Source of the DNA: Hortaea werneckii
Taxonomy: Eukaryota > Ascomycota > Dothideomycetes > Mycosphaerellales > Teratosphaeriaceae
Assembly (NCBI GenBank): GCA_037044905.1
Contig: JBAOKB010000154.1
Span: 186,001 to 250,000, forward strand
Reading direction: 5' to 3'
DNA length: 64,000 nucleotides
The position numbers and the translations under genes are program-made. The notes below the pieces were generated by a model, which was not told the origin of the DNA, did no database searches, and worked only from the letters and a program-made list of their open reading frames with translations. Shown here in pieces: positions 33,535-45,871 of this stretch (within the stretch, counting starts at the first letter, position 1; the number at the start of each line of letters is the position of its first letter).

Positions 33535-34074
33535 GTCGCCGCTGCCGCCTCAAGCTGCCAGCATGAGCTCCGTCGAGGCTGGCCGCTGGTGATAGAAAGC
33601 GACGCGAATGCACGCGCTCACCTACCCGCTTCACCGGCCGCAGAGAAGCGCAAGACTCGGCCCACGAGTGCTCGAACAGCCGCTGGGGATATCGGAAAGC
33701 CTCAAGCACACCGCTTTGACAAGCGACACGGTGTACGGCAGACGTCGATGGAGGGCAATGCGTGAAGATGTTGTCGAGCGAGGGGCGGAAGTTCGAGTCG
33801 CGCTAGTAGGAGGTAGGAAAGCTCGGACATTCCATCAGACGTTGGACCGTGCGAAGCGTCGCCCTGAACAGCAGGTTGGCATCACGTGACTTTGAGAGAA
33901 AACAATCTATCACACCGCAGGAACTTAGACGGGTAGCCCCTCGAGCGTCTACGCTTTCTTAATCAGTCTGAAAAGAAGGCTGGAGACGAATACACAACCA
34001 CTTCATGCATGACTTCCAGAATATACGATCAAAAGGCGTAAACTGTTTATACATACATACATTCCCCAGAGGCT
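33535..34074. other. Intergenic region
   Basis: SET1 promoter on the left, MAK11 3' flank on the right. Open frames (33442-33765, 33608-33889 plus) are antisense or basic shadows. No element recognised. Confidence 0.45.
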
Positions 34075-35618
34075 TTAGTCTTCGCCATCACTGCTTGAAG
34101 ATCTTTCCTCAAGTTCAGCTCCTTCTGAGACTTCGCGATGGCTTTCCTTGCCGTTGTCACCAACAACTCCGTCCAACACAAACGCAGCCATACAAGTGAT
34201 GCGGCTTCCGGTCTCAAGCGTGCCGATCAGCTTGCCCGCCTGTGAAGCCGACTCGGCACCGACATCATTTTGAGTCATGCTCCAGAAGCGGATGGCGCCA
34301 TCGCTGCTCGCAGTGACGGCGACTGCAACCCGCGAGTGAGTATCCTTTGTGCTGATGATTTCAAAATCTTTGATTCGGCCACTGACATCTGCTGCCCTGC
34401 CGCCTAGCTGTGCCACACAAGGACAAGCCGGTAGTTTCTCCTCGGAAGCTTCAGAATAGCCATCATCGATGCGATAGAACAAGACGCGGCCATCTTCAGT
34501 TGATGCTGCCAGCAATTCCTGTTTCTCCAGTTTGACCATTCTCAGCTGATGCAGCTTAGTAGGTGGGAACGGCTTCACCACTGCCTTAGGTTTGGAGTCG
34601 ATACCGAACACTGCAGCCCCCCTCTCAAATGCGACAGTGTAATTCTCGCCTTCGCCGTCCCACAACACCCTCCTGCCCTCGCCACTGCTGTGCTTTCCTC
34701 CCCAGCCTGCTCTAGCAGATTTCGCTCAAAGTTCAGTACACCGGCTTTCTTTCCAGTCATTAGATTCCAAAGCCGAAGACATCTTTCACCTCGGCCAACA
34801 CTGAGCATCAGCTTCTGACTGGGATGAATCGCGAAGTCGTTGATCCCTGCAGGTGTTTCACCAGGTCCAGCAGTGTCGCCTGAGGGTCGTCCCTGGATTT
34901 TCGGTATAGGTGCTTTGATGGACGATAAAACAGTCCAGTCTCGCGTCCGAGAAATAGCTACAGTATTATCCTCTGCAGAAGAAAACAATTTGCCTTTGGC
35001 GGGAAAGTCCAGACGGGATATCGCGCGGTCATGATGAATTAGGCTGCCCAGTGAGCGGTTGCGCGGGTTTTCTGTCACAGCGTTACCAGAGAGAGCAGGC
35101 AATGCGGTATTCACATCTGCGGTGGGTGGCGCTGTGGACACAGTGTACACATTGATGCGTTCATCGGTACTTCCGGTTGCGAGGTATCTCTTGTCGGCTT
35201 CTGTAGGTGGCGACACAGCCATGCAGCGAACGGATGAAGCATGAGCGGCGAACAGAAAAGTGTCGGAAAATGTCACTTTGTCTTCAGACGGGTCGGATGG
35301 TTCTTCAGAGGCGGAGTCCTTGGTGGAAGAGCCCAACAAGCTGCGAGGAATCGTAGCCGCGATTCCATGCAGAGTTCGCTCGTATGATCCTGTCACAACC
35401 TGCACATAGAATGGCTGGTCCGCAGCGCCCTTGAGCACCTCGCCAGCTTTGGGCGCAACGTCGCGGGACTCTTTGGTAGACTTTGCCTTGGGCTTGCCGT
35501 TAGCAAAATTCTTCGCTTTCGCTGGTTGTCCTGTCGCGTGTCGCTTGGCCCTGTTGTTCTTTGTGGCCAGATCTTCGCGCTTGCGTTTGCCGTTTAGCCC
35601 GGCCGCGTTGTTCGCCAT
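34075..35618 (-). CDS. MAK11: WD40 protein Mak11/PAK1IP1 type, with frameshift
   Basis: No intron needed; 514 codons if one missing base is restored. Basic N-terminus (KRKREDLATKNNRAKRH) followed by a WD40 propeller: FYVQVVTGSYERTLHGIA, FAAHASSVRCMAVS, YLATGSTDERINVY, IHHDRAISRLDF, FSSAEDNTVAI, INDFAIHPSQKLMLSVG, RCLRLWNLMTGKKAGVLNF. Then EGRRVLWDGEGENYTVAFERG, which is typical of Mak11. Family role: nucleolar 60S subunit biogenesis (linked to Rlp24) and killer-virus maintenance in yeast. At about 34679-34692 the frame changes after GEEST; total length is 3n+2. An intron is unlikely because both flanks are conserved. Confidence 0.88.
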
Positions 35619-35967
35619 CTTGTTTGTATATGCGATTTTTCAACGCAAGGCTGGCAAACCGGAGCTGTAGCTCATGGACGTGACGAAAAGCTTCAATAGT
35701 AGGGTTGGTAGATTGGGTTGAAGTCTGCGCGGGTTCCAGCGGATAATCCCGCCGCCGAGGGCCCGACTTGTGAAGCTCTCACCTCACCTGGAGCGCCCTG
35801 CCTTGCGAGCCCTGCACCGTCGCGTCGAGTGAGCGAGAGAGCGAGCGAGAGAGCGACCACGACCTCACTTTTTCCCACGCCACCACCACCCCCGTCGACG
35901 ACAATTCTGAACGCTCTGTTGTTCAACTTCGAATAACAGATGCGCTTCAATCGTGACAGCTCTTTTT
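35619..35967. promoter_or_regulatory. Bidirectional promoter MAK11 / EAF1
   Basis: 349 bp between divergent starts at 35618 and 35968. Contains a purine repeat of GAGCGAGAGA words (35826-35853) and a CCACCACCACC tract (35880-35889). No TATA box near either start. Confidence 0.5.
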
Positions 35968-38900
35968 ATGTCCATCGACGTGCTCAGGGACGATGCGCTC
36001 ACGAGCCGAAGACATAGCATAGCGTAAGTCTCAAAACCATTCATATGCGACTCAAACTGTGCAGAATCGTTCCATCTACCTATCTTGAAAGTTTCGTGAT
36101 AATCAAGCGACTCGTTGTGGAGTTATTGATGCTGATGGTCGCGACGATGCAGAGATGTCCAGCGGCGTCACGCGAAACTGCAGCGCGACTTGCGCCACAT
36201 AACTTCTGCCCTCTCAAGCAATGCGAGACTAGACGAGCTCTCCACTGTTGGCGATGACGAAGCAGAACTCACTGTTGATTCGGATGCGACTTCTTCAGTG
36301 AAAGGTGGCAACATACTCAAGTAAGATCTTCTGCGCGACACCATTCACGTGAAGTGCTACCTCGCTGACTCGCGCCCGACCTCAGACTCTTTGACCCGGA
36401 TTCAATTCCCACATCTTCAATACTTCAGTACGATGCCTCCATATATGCACCAAACCCCAATAGACCATCTTCGCAACCGATTCTGTCACCGCGCCCTGTT
36501 CCGGATGTTAATGGAAACGCTTCCAAAGCCGCCGTAACCGATGAGACCGCCTTACCGGACCCGATGGCTGCCACTGTTCTTCCCAGACCCGCCTCGACTA
36601 AGCCGGATGAAACCGAAACGAAAGGCCGGCGCGATGAAGCCGTGCGCCCACCCGATCCCGACGATACTGCAGTGGTCCCAGAAAAGGTTGCCCCGCCGGA
36701 ACCTGAGGAAGAGACCAACCTGTCGCCTGCGACCCGCGATTCGTTGGATGTCAAGTCCCCTCAGAGACCGGCGAAGACCGTCCACTTGCCTCCTGAAGAT
36801 GTGCAAGAGGAGCGCAAGCGCGAGCGCGACGAGGTGATGGCGGTGGAGCGTGGTCGGTCTGAACCAGAGAAACCAAGCCGACCAAACCATCTTCACGCGC
36901 AGACTGAGCTAGCTTCTTCGCCTTCATCAACCGTCGGCGCATATTCCACGGCAACACCAATGCCGCCGCAAGATTCGCCAGACACATCTCCGGAATCTCA
37001 GCATGCTGAAGTGCTACCGCCCAAGGACCTGCGCCTTCGCGAGGACGAGCAACAGTCTCAGGAAGAGCATGATCGTTTGTTAGCTGCGCAGAAGGACATT
37101 GCTAAAAGGCAAGCGATGGGCACGGAGAGTACCGCAGATGACCAGCTACAATGGGAAGCGCGAGAGGCCGCTGCTCGTGACTCCGAGGAGCAAGCAGCAA
37201 GAGAAGAAGCTGGAGGGCCAGAAGCAGACTCGAAGCAGCCCTTAGAACAGACCCACGCGGAAGAGGTCGTGCAGGAGGCCCAATCAGAGGCTGCAGTAGA
37301 GCAGACAGCTGCAACCATATCTGCAGATGGCGAGATGCCGGATGCGACGAGTACTGAGCAACACGCATCTCAGCCCGAAGAAGATGGTGATAACATTACC
37401 GTTATTCCTCGCAATCGAGCCCGTAATGACGAGAACATGCCTTCGCCTCAGCCTGAGTGTGCGACGCCCGGACGAATGACAACCAGGGTATCGTCTGGCG
37501 CCATGAGACAGAAGAGCGTCTCTGAGATCACAGGCGAATCTCCTGCGCCAGCGTCAAACAGACGTACCCCTGCTCGGCCTCGACAACCCTCTTCGCCACG
37601 GATATCACCAATGACTATGCGACATCCCCACGACGTAGGCAACAATCATCTTGACGCCTTTGCTTTGCCGAAATCTCCTCGACGTCCAAGCCAGAATACT
37701 AACAATGATGGGCCATCCGAGCTAAATGACCTCACCCTTCTCAAAGGATTTGCGGAAGACCCAGACCGCGACTATCTGGAGCCACTCTTCCGTATACAGG
37801 CACACGATTCTCCACAAAATAAGTGGACGAAGCCACTTGGAGAGCTGGTGAAGATGGCTAACAAGTCAATGTCTACTGAGGATCAATTCACTACTCTCCA
37901 CGAGCGCATGGACTATCGCATTCTGCGGAGAATTTATCAGCTTCAGAATGCCAACAAATGGTCTTTAAGGCAAATGGAAAAGGTCAAGGAACCTCCTTCG
38001 CCGGTCACTCATTTGGACCACATGATGAACGAAATGAAGTGGATGCGCAAAGACTTCAAGGCAGAACGGAACGCGAAGAAGCGTGTTTCAGCCTATCTCG
38101 CGTCACAATGCCAAGAGTATGTGGAGTGCTCAGACGATGATGCCAGAATGGCGATGATGACCGATGGAGCGCGGCGGCGGAAGATTGCGAAGCAGCATGA
38201 GTCAAAAGAGCAACCCGAGGACGACCAGCCCCCTGAGCTGGATGTGTCTGGTGAATCTGCACCAGAGGATGAGATGTCACCGAGAACGCCAAGGGACGAG
38301 ACCGCCCTGCCAACAACCCTGGTCGTAGCGCCAGAGCTTACCAGACTTGTGTGCGATTTGAGGAAAAGCAACAAGCTCGATAAAGCTTTAGAATCTCTGC
38401 CTGTTGTTAGATTTACAGATGATGCACAGAAGCGAGACTTTCAGCCCCTTACCACGGTATCGAAGTTTGTTGAGGCTAAGGTGATGCCAGTCGCAACAAA
38501 GCCGATTCGGAAACGCAGCCGCTACGACTACGAGGACGATGCCGACGTGCTAGCCGATTCTGATAGCAGCAAGCGACTGCGAATAGATCGGTCTCTGGAG
38601 CCCGAAGATCACGAGGTCGCTTTGTTCCACCCAGATAACAAGCCCATTCGCGATCGTCTCCATGCGAACAATGCCTTCAGGCCGCCATCAGAAAATCCAA
38701 TGCCGTCCACTGCATTCTATGAATTCCGCAACGGCTCTCAATGGATTTGGGAAGATGATCAGAAGCTTCGCAATCTAGCCAAAGAGTACTCCTTTAATTG
38801 GCAACTTATTGCTGACGAGATGACGCTGCAGTCTCGCTACAAGAGCTCAGCAGAGAGGCGAACCCCATGGGAATGCTTTGAACGCTGGGTTGAGCTCGAG

Positions 38901-40835
38901 ACGCTGCCGGCTGAGATGCGAAAGACGCTATATTTCAAGACCTGGTTCCAGCGCCTTGAGCAAAGTCAACAAGCTGCTGAAAGGAGATACCAAGCCCAAG
39001 TTGCGGCCATCCAGCAGCAAGCTCAGGCAAATGGACAGCCTGCGAATACGCCTCAGCGCAGGCGCACTGTTCCAACGAAGGTGGAGAAGCGGAAAAATGT
39101 CAGGTACCTGTGGTTGGTGGATGCCATGCGCAAGCTTGCCCGGAAGCGCGAGAACAATTCATATAAGCAGGCTGAAGGTAAGTGTCGCTCCAAGAGCAAT
39201 GCTATCGGATCCAGTGCTAACTACCTCTTAGCTGCTCGTGCTGCCGCCCAACGCAAGACGCAGAACGACAATAGCAACCAACCAAAAGGCCCGATGCTCA
39301 CCCCACAGGAATTTTCAAAGCGCAGGCATGAGCGCGACTTACAAATCGCCGAAGCTCAGAGGCAACATAGACAGAAGATGATTGAAGCACAGCAGCGACA
39401 GATCGCAATGGCACGCGCTGCACAGCAAGGTGCTCAAGGTATGCACAACGGCCAGCAGCGACCAGGCGCACCGAACATGGCGCAACAGCATCCTCAGATG
39501 CCGGTCAACAATCAACAGCACGCGAACATGAACGGTCAAATGCCGCAACATGCTCGCCCACCGCTTCCTATGACCACAAGGAACGGCCATCTTGCGGTGC
39601 CACAAGTGAACGCTCAAGGCATACCACAGGCTCAAATGCAACCAGGTCGGCAAATGTCTCAGCAGGATATGCAAAGACTTGCCCAGCAAAATGCGCAGCA
39701 GCGTGGTGGAATGCAATACCCGAACCAACAGCAATATCAGATGCCCAACGGCCACGTCCCAAGTCCTGGCCAAGGTGGTATGTCGACCGCTCAACAACTT
39801 CAGAGCAACCAGCAACTTCTTGCGCAAATGCAGCAACAGCAGCATCACGCTCCGCAGCAGACGGCAAACAGTGGTGGCCATGGTCAAGGTACACCGCACC
39901 AGCAAAACGCTCATCCCGTTGCTGCCTCGCCCAGCATGCCGCCTCCGCCAACACCTCATGCTCAAAATCAACAACAGCCTCATCCTCCGTCACTGTCATC
40001 TGGCCATGTACCTGCCGTCGTCATGATCAAGAATCAGTTGCGCCAGAAACATCCAAACCTCTCTGAAGACCAGTTAAACCAAGCTGCCACTAGCGCATTG
40101 AGGGAGCAATCGCAAAGTCAGGCGCAGTCGACGAACCAGGCAAGGCAAAATGCCATGAACGCCGCAGCCGGAATCAACCAGCAAAGCCAGCATCCGCATG
40201 CACCAAACATGCAATCTTACTCACACAACCAGTCGGCATACCAGAACAATCAGCAGATGCCGAATGGTGGCAACGGCGCTTACGTGAACGGGGATGGTAA
40301 CAACAACCAATCGCCGAACATGCAGCGGCCTCAGGCGGCGCCCGTGCACCAGAGCCCACAGGCGATGGCCGCATACGCCAACAGGATGAGGCAGCAGCAG
40401 ATGGGTATGATGGGTATGCAGCAGTCACCGAATGGAGGTCACGCGCAACTCAATGGCGGAAGCCCTGCAATGACGCAAGCTAGTCCGAACATGGCGCCGT
40501 CAAGTCCATCTGTGAAGTACTCGCAAATGCAGAATGGTCAGCAAATGCAGAATGGCCAGCAGATGCAGAGTGGTCAGCAGATGCAAAATGGTCAGCAGAT
40601 GCAAAATGGTCAGCAAATGCAGAATGCTCAGCAGATGCCAGGTGGTCAGCAGATGACTCAAATGAATGGTCAAGGCCGGCCACCGAGCCGAAGTCAGACA
40701 CCTCAGATGCAGAGACTCGGCAGCTCGGGGAGCGCGCCTGGTGTAAATAATGGGATGGGCAATGGGATGCAGAGTCCTGGTGGCGGCTTGACTCAAGGCT
40801 CGCCGAGAAATGTGCAGGCTTCGGTGGCGCGGTAA
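35968..40835 (+). CDS. VID21: NuA4 scaffold subunit Eaf1/Vid21
   Basis: Exons 35968-36023, 36153-36320, 36386-39177 and 39232-40835; 1539 aa, total length an exact multiple of three. Start MSIDVLRDDALTSRRHSIAD; the junction NILK/LFDPDSIPTSSI is typical. Domains: acidic disordered N-terminal half; HSA domain near residue 615 (THLDHMMNEMKWMRKDFKAE), which in the family docks Arp4/actin; Myb/SANT domain near 860 (WIWEDDQKLRNLAKEYSFNW, then WECFERWVEL), and a long Gln/Met/Pro-rich tail. Role: platform of the NuA4 H4/H2A acetyltransferase. Introns 36024-36152, 36321-36385 and 39178-39231 all have GTAAG donors; the 54-bp last intron is in frame and would read through without a stop if retained. No frame break over 4.6 kb. 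Confidence 0.93.
40525..40650 (+). repeat. In-frame 21-bp coding repeat (GQQMQN)
   Basis: Six to seven tandem units of ATGCAGAATGGTCAGCA(A/G) coding for M-Q-N-G-Q-Q within the Vid21 tail. Units differ by silent AAT/CAG/CAA changes plus S, A and P substitutions, so the array is not freshly expanded. Confidence 0.85.
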
Positions 40836-41112
40836 AACAGTCCGTGCCCCATGTTGTGTGGTCATTGGGAGGCAAGCAGTCAAGTAATCTTGTTAGCGTG
40901 GCGCTGGCGGTCTATATGAATGAGCACGAAAGAAGGAAGTTGATGAAATTGGCGTGGAAATGAGTTGAAGTATAATGTCGCAGCAGAGGACCATAGCAGT
41001 AGGAGCTCTACATTCCACAAGCAAATCGTTGATTGACCGTAAGTCCTGACCAGCAATCCCATCCTTGGCAAGTACCGCAATCTTCTTGCTTCCTCCATTC
41101 GCAAAGCTCACT

Positions 41113-42668
41113 TTACTCGGCCATTTGTTCGCCTTGTCTACCTTTGAGATTGAGGACCTCGAGCTCCTGCTCGATTGCGGCCTCAAGTGCAGAGACTGCA
41201 TCGTTCAATGAAACATTGCCACCCCACGTGTGCATCGCTAAACCTAATATTGGCAGACGACGCAGCGTTCGACCGCTCAGACCATGGCATTTCTGAGCCA
41301 GGTTCCAAACACGACTGCCCGGTGATTGTGGCCTTGTTGTAAAGTACACATACATCTCCGAGTATGTCGGGATGGTCACGGGTTCTTGAGAAGACGAGCC
41401 AGCCGACATGCCATCTTGGATAGGCTGTGGCGATGATACATTCCTCTGGGCCCGGGACACCGCTCGCCGAGGTCGAAGTTCGTGCGTCGAGTTGTCTGTA
41501 GAGGTCACGTTTCTGTCCACGACTATACTGCTACGGACCAGCTCGTTCAGACACGAACGGAATATCTCGTAGATGGCCGTGGGCGAAGGGCACGGGATGA
41601 GCTGTTTGATGTCGACACGGTCGAGGAACGCCTGATCAATGGCAGTTGTTAAATTGCTTGTGCAAAGGACAATGACATTGGGCAGAAAGCGCAAGCGATC
41701 AAGCGCCGTCAGAAGTTGGTTGGTCGCACGCAGTCCATCACTGCACTCGCCACCTGTAGTCGAGCGCTCGCGACTACTGGCTATCGTCTCGATTTCGTCG
41801 ATTACGACACAGATTAGAGCCGCAGGGTCCTGTGCCATTGTATGCACTTTTTCAAACATTTTCCCTATTAGCTTTCCGCTCTCGCCGAAATACTTGCTCA
41901 GCATGGAGTTGGCGTTCACCTCGACCAGCGTAGCTTTGGGGAAAATATTGCTGAGCCTGATGCTAAGCTTCTGTGCCAGAGAACGACAGAAGGTGCTCTT
42001 ACCGCTCCCGGGTGGTCCGTGGAGGAGGCAGAGGCGGTTCCAATTGAACGCTGCGAGGTTGAGACTTGTCTGCTTCACCATTCCGAGCATACGAACGAGG
42101 TAGCGTAGGAGTAGTGCAGGCAATCGATCGTCAAATACCAGGGAGTTCCATGCGTCTTTCAAGGCGATATTCGGCAGAGGCAGTATACGAGCCTTTTGCC
42201 CCTCACCATCCGAGGTTACATCAATTGCTCTCCTTGATCTGAATTCTTGTTCTGCTTTCAGGACATAGGTCTGTATATCGAGGTCGATGCTCTTTATGTC
42301 ATAATAGTCCTGTCCAAAGCTAGTTGGAGGGCCAGTATAGTCCGCAACTTCAACCAGGTCAATGACTTGGCAGAGGTCACTGTCATCTTCAAAGGTCTTA
42401 GCTGGCTGTCGCTGCTGCCAAAGGTGGAACAAATGTACGTACTGAGCTCCGCTGAGACATCCATACCGACCTGAACGGTGTCAAAATGTCGAGTGAGCCA
42501 GCCCTTTATTTCTCCATGGAGCTACAGCTTTGGTGAGATCTTGGCCGCCTCAATCGGATATTCATATACGCCTCCACTGACCTGTGCGGACTTCACATCG
42601 TGGGCTTTGCTGGGCTTCACAGCAACTTCGACGTGTAGCGTTGGCTTAAGCAAAGGTGTTGCCGCCAT
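41113..42668 (-). CDS. PCH2: Pachytene checkpoint AAA ATPase Pch2/TRIP13, with probable frameshift
   Basis: Exons 42582-42668 and 41113-42521; intron 42522-42581 (GTCAGT..TGTAG) joins ..HDVKSAQ to LHGEIKGWLTRHFDTVQ. Start chosen at MAATPLLKPTLHVEVAVK, which matches family N-termini. AAA core: LLHGPPGSGKSTFCRSLA (Walker A), LVEVNANSMLSKYFGESGKL, VVIDEIETI (Walker B), CTSNLTTAIDQAFLDRVD. Role: remodels HORMA proteins (Hop1) on meiotic chromosomes. Between TVQ and PAKTFEDDSDL lie 65 bases. Read as coding they give VGMDVSAELSTYICSTFGSS, then need one missing base at 42398-42412; read as an intron (GTCGGT..GACAG) they also restore frame. I favour coding plus indel, since the peptide looks real and the donor is poor. 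Confidence 0.88.
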
Positions 42669-42915
42669 CGCAGGGGCGATGCTTTCTGGGTGATCGGATG
42701 TAGTTTGTAATGAGTCCAGTCTCTGTGGGCGTTTGTCATTCGAAGACTGTTCGGAGACGCTGCTGAAGATGTCGTCGATGGATTGAAAGAAAGACAGAGT
42801 GGAAGTCGACTCTTCCAAGCAATCATTAGCTTGGGGAAGGCGCGATTGGGGAGACTTCGATTCACCGCCACTCGGCCTGAGGCTGCTAAGAACAGGACCT
42901 CAGGTACTCAGATTC

Positions 42916-44042
42916 TCAAGGCCAATCCGGTATTTCGATGCCCGGTGGAGGCGTTTCCCACACTTGAGGCTCACATCTGCCAAAGTATCTGCATGCGCAC
43001 ATCTGCGGAGGCGGACAGCTACAACCGCTTGTCAGCATACAATCAATGATAGGTACGGGAGCGGGTGGCTCACTTCACAGGTTCGCCAGTAAATATGTAC
43101 GCCCACAACTTCTCGAACACCCGTCCACTGAGCTCATCCGTCATGAGTGTCTCTATGAGCCATTGTCGCATACGCTCGAAATCGGCTTTGGATCGCCTCA
43201 AAATCGCTTGCCGTGTCACTGCGAACTGCGCACAGCACGGAGATGCTATCGTTTCTGGAAGTTCTTCGTAGGGGAACAACTGTCTCCAGCTCTGTGCCAT
43301 GGCCTTTTCCGTATCCTGGTGCAGGCCTTCGTTTCCCCAAACCACTGCGTCATGGTCCTTTGGCCGAAGTTCTGCTGGGCAGGATGGGAACCAGTCGCAA
43401 CGTAGAGAGATGTATCCAGCGCGTGCCAGCTGGTTACGGTTCAAGCTATGGATCAGATTTACGGCTGTGTCTTCTTGATGCCAGGCGTCAAGGTGTCCAT
43501 GAAGGAATATCACACTCCACGGCAGTGCATCGTAGTTGTCGATAATGAAGCTCAAATAGACCTTGCCCTGCGTCAGCTATGCAACAGACGACTTGCGCTG
43601 CAGCGCAAATTGTTACTTGCCATTGCTTCTTTGCCCTTGTTGGCCGGGATCCTCAATTTAGAACCCGGATCATCGGACTTAAGGATGTTGTACTGATAAG
43701 TGGTATAACTGCTAAGCCGCTTAGCACCCTGTGTCGTTTCTTGACCCTCGGCAATGTGGCGTACTTAGGCTCGAGTTGCAAAAGCCATGATATGGGATCT
43801 GATTGATTGCCTGCTAGTACCACTGCTCCATGAGGCGCATCCTCAGATGGAGGATCTAGTTGAAAAGCGCTTTTGTACCGGAGGTTCTCGAGCCGCCCAA
43901 GCCCACCTAAGCTGTGAAGAACGCTCTTGATATTTTCCGGAGAGCTCAAAGCAAAAGGTCGCAAGTAAATCAAGAGACCTATATTTAACATGAAGGCAAG
44001 GAAAAGTCCGACCAGACGAACATCCTGCAAAGCGGGCGCCAT
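42916..44042 (-). CDS. DUF3431-family membrane-anchored protein
   Basis: Exons 43765-44042, 43621-43711, 43074-43567 and 42916-43027; 324 aa, exact in frame. Intron 43568-43620 is a GC-AG intron (donor ATG/GCAAGT). Start at MAPALQDVRLVG, followed by one hydrophobic helix (about residues 11-27, LFLAFMLNIGLLIYL), a likely signal anchor. The luminal/extracellular part carries SWLLQLEPNSYTTYQYNI, IPANKGKEAMGKVYLSFIID, DALPWSVIFLHGHLDAWHQ and a Cys-rich end CSCPPPQMCACRYFGRC. The family is common in filamentous fungi; its biochemical function is not established, though the fold resembles glycosyltransferase-like proteins (inference). Confidence 0.85.
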
Positions 44043-44270
44043 TGCCGTGATTGTCTCGATTGCAGTCAAATGGAAGGCCTCGCTACGTCTCACCTACCAT
44101 TGCGAAATTGCTGTGAAGAGTTTGCGCGCAGCATAGCCTCCAGGTTGCGGTATTTAAGGAGTAATTGCTGACGCGGCAAGAGACACGACAACACTGGTAA
44201 AGGTAAGCCACACTACGGTCGACTATATCGTCCAGCTGAACCGGACGCACCTGCCTGACTGTCCACTCTC

Positions 44271-44292
44271 ATTGGTCGTTAGTTCACGCCAC
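44271..44292 (+). promoter_or_regulatory. Shared promoter-like motif, copy C (diverged)
   Basis: Starts ATTGGTCGTTAGTTCACG; 16 of 22 positions match copy A. Five of the six differences are C to T on this strand, one is C to A. Flanks GTCCACTCTC before and CAGCCGTGCGCTCCCG after also match the other copies. Confidence 0.5.
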
Positions 44293-44511
44293 CAGCCGTG
44301 CGCTCCCGAATTCCGCATACGGCAGGAGCGAAAAGTACATCTCGCTGTCTACAGAGAACAGTACCTATCTAGGTAGGTATCTTCTTTCGCTCGCTCCGCA
44401 CCTCCACCCAAAATACCCATTAGCCATTACGCCACCCACAAAGACACACCGCACCGTGCAAGACACCACATACCGGGACCCCCCAAGGACCGACCAGTCT
44501 TTCGATTCGCA

Positions 44512-44610
44512 ATGGACCCATACTCCGTACCAATTTCCTTCGAGATCAGCGCGTGCAATGTAAGACAGACTTTAATGGCTAGGATATTTTCGCTGCCGCT
44601 CGGAGAGTAG
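44512..44610 (+). pseudogene. 5' relic of CCCH zinc-finger gene
   Basis: ATG at 44512 opens 32 codons, MDPYSVPISFEISACN and onwards, ending at TAG 44608. The start resembles MEGFSLEIPCQSKVC of the intact gene, and the 250 bp upstream resembles the family promoter (motif C, CTTTCGCTCGCTCC, CA-rich tract). A GTAAGA directly follows the conserved part. The finger and the rest are missing; the sequence runs into the 3' flank of the PAP2 gene. Confidence 0.55.
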
Positions 44611-44657
44611 AGCTTTGGCGCCAGCGAAACTGGCATTAAACGACAAATTTCTTCGTT

Positions 44658-45871
44658 TCACTCGATGCCCCATCCCTCTTTGCCAACATAGTTACCAGTC
44701 CCTACTCTGACGCCGAACGCCCGATCTCGAGTTCTCGGGCCCCACGCCCAACCCTGGCCCTGTTGCAGTGGCATCTGGTACCACCGGAAAGCAAAGTAGG
44801 CGCTGAGAATGCCGATCAAGGCGCCGACTATACAGTCGAAGCCGTGATGCCAGTATTCGGCATAGCGTGTAGATGAAATGTATGCTGCAACTCCGAGCGG
44901 AATGATTGCGATGGCGACACCCCAGGTCGGAGGTGCAGCATCTCGGGAGTATATTTCTACCCGCTCGGGCGTGTTTCTGACGTCGCGCTGGCCGTAAGTG
45001 GCATCTTCAGACTTGTTGTCGCTCGTAGAATGTGTTCTGGATTGCAAGTGTAGAGGCTGCATTTCGGTGTCATTCGATCGCGTAGTTGAGGATGGACCAG
45101 AGATAACTTGGGGATGTAGAGATCTCCTGTCAGTAGGGGTAGCTCCAACGCGCTCAGAAGATCCTGGTCCCAGATAAGGGAATCTAATGGAGAACTTCGC
45201 ACTCAAGAAAAGAGTAAGGTAAAGAAGGCCGCTCCAGGAAAAGGAGCAGTGTCCGCTAGGGAAGCTGCGAAAACCATCTTTGAGAGCGGCTGTGTTGGTG
45301 CATATCGAGGGGCTGACCAGCGTCCAGCGCGTGCTGATCACTTGACCGTAGCCGCTAACGACATGGCCTTCCACATTCGAAAGATCCGGGCTGCAGAGAG
45401 GCAGAAAGTGTGGGCGCGGCCGACCGAAGATGTTCTTTAAACCTTGAGTCACAAAGAAAGCCACGGCGACCGAAAGCGCAAGGCCAGCAAGCCCAACATG
45501 CAACTCCCACAGCTTCCGCCGAATCAGACTGGCTTTCTCCGAAGTCCGCCAGGACGTTATGCCCGGGACGAAGAAGAGAACGACGGCTGTGATGATGACA
45601 CCTGGGCCAACTAACGCAGCGAGCGCCAGGGTCGAAACAGAGATCGATTCTGGGATCACAGGGTAGGAAATTGAAAGATCGAGCAGTGATATGGCACGCT
45701 CTTTTGGTGAGACCGTGTTGAGACCGCCACCAGCTGCAGCAAAGGCGCTAGGAAATGTCAGCTCTTTGCCGCCTGGGAATGATGTAGAAATCAGCAATGC
45801 TTTCGTACTCACACAATAATAAGCCAGTCGAGCATGTACGACGCCACCAGCGTCTTCGATGGCAGAGCCAT
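44658..45871 (-). CDS. PAP2-superfamily lipid phosphatase (DPP1/LPP type)
   Basis: Exons 45813-45871 and 44658-45747; intron 45748-45812 (GTGAGT..CCTAG) joins MLDWLIIV to AFAAAGGGLNTVSPKERAIS. 382 aa with about six hydrophobic helices. The three phosphatase motifs are present: KNIFGRPRPHFLP, FPSGHCSFSWSG, and RYAEYWHHGFDCIVG. Family reaction: dephosphorylation of phosphatidate, diacylglycerol pyrophosphate and related lipids at internal or vacuolar membranes. A Ser/Thr-rich loop of about 75 residues lies before the last motif. The frame of exon 1 is also open upstream without a stop; see the next gene. Confidence 0.9.

Noticed and set aside
33442..33889. Plus-strand frames upstream of SET1
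   Set aside because: Antisense to SET1 exon 1 or in its promoter; no domain.
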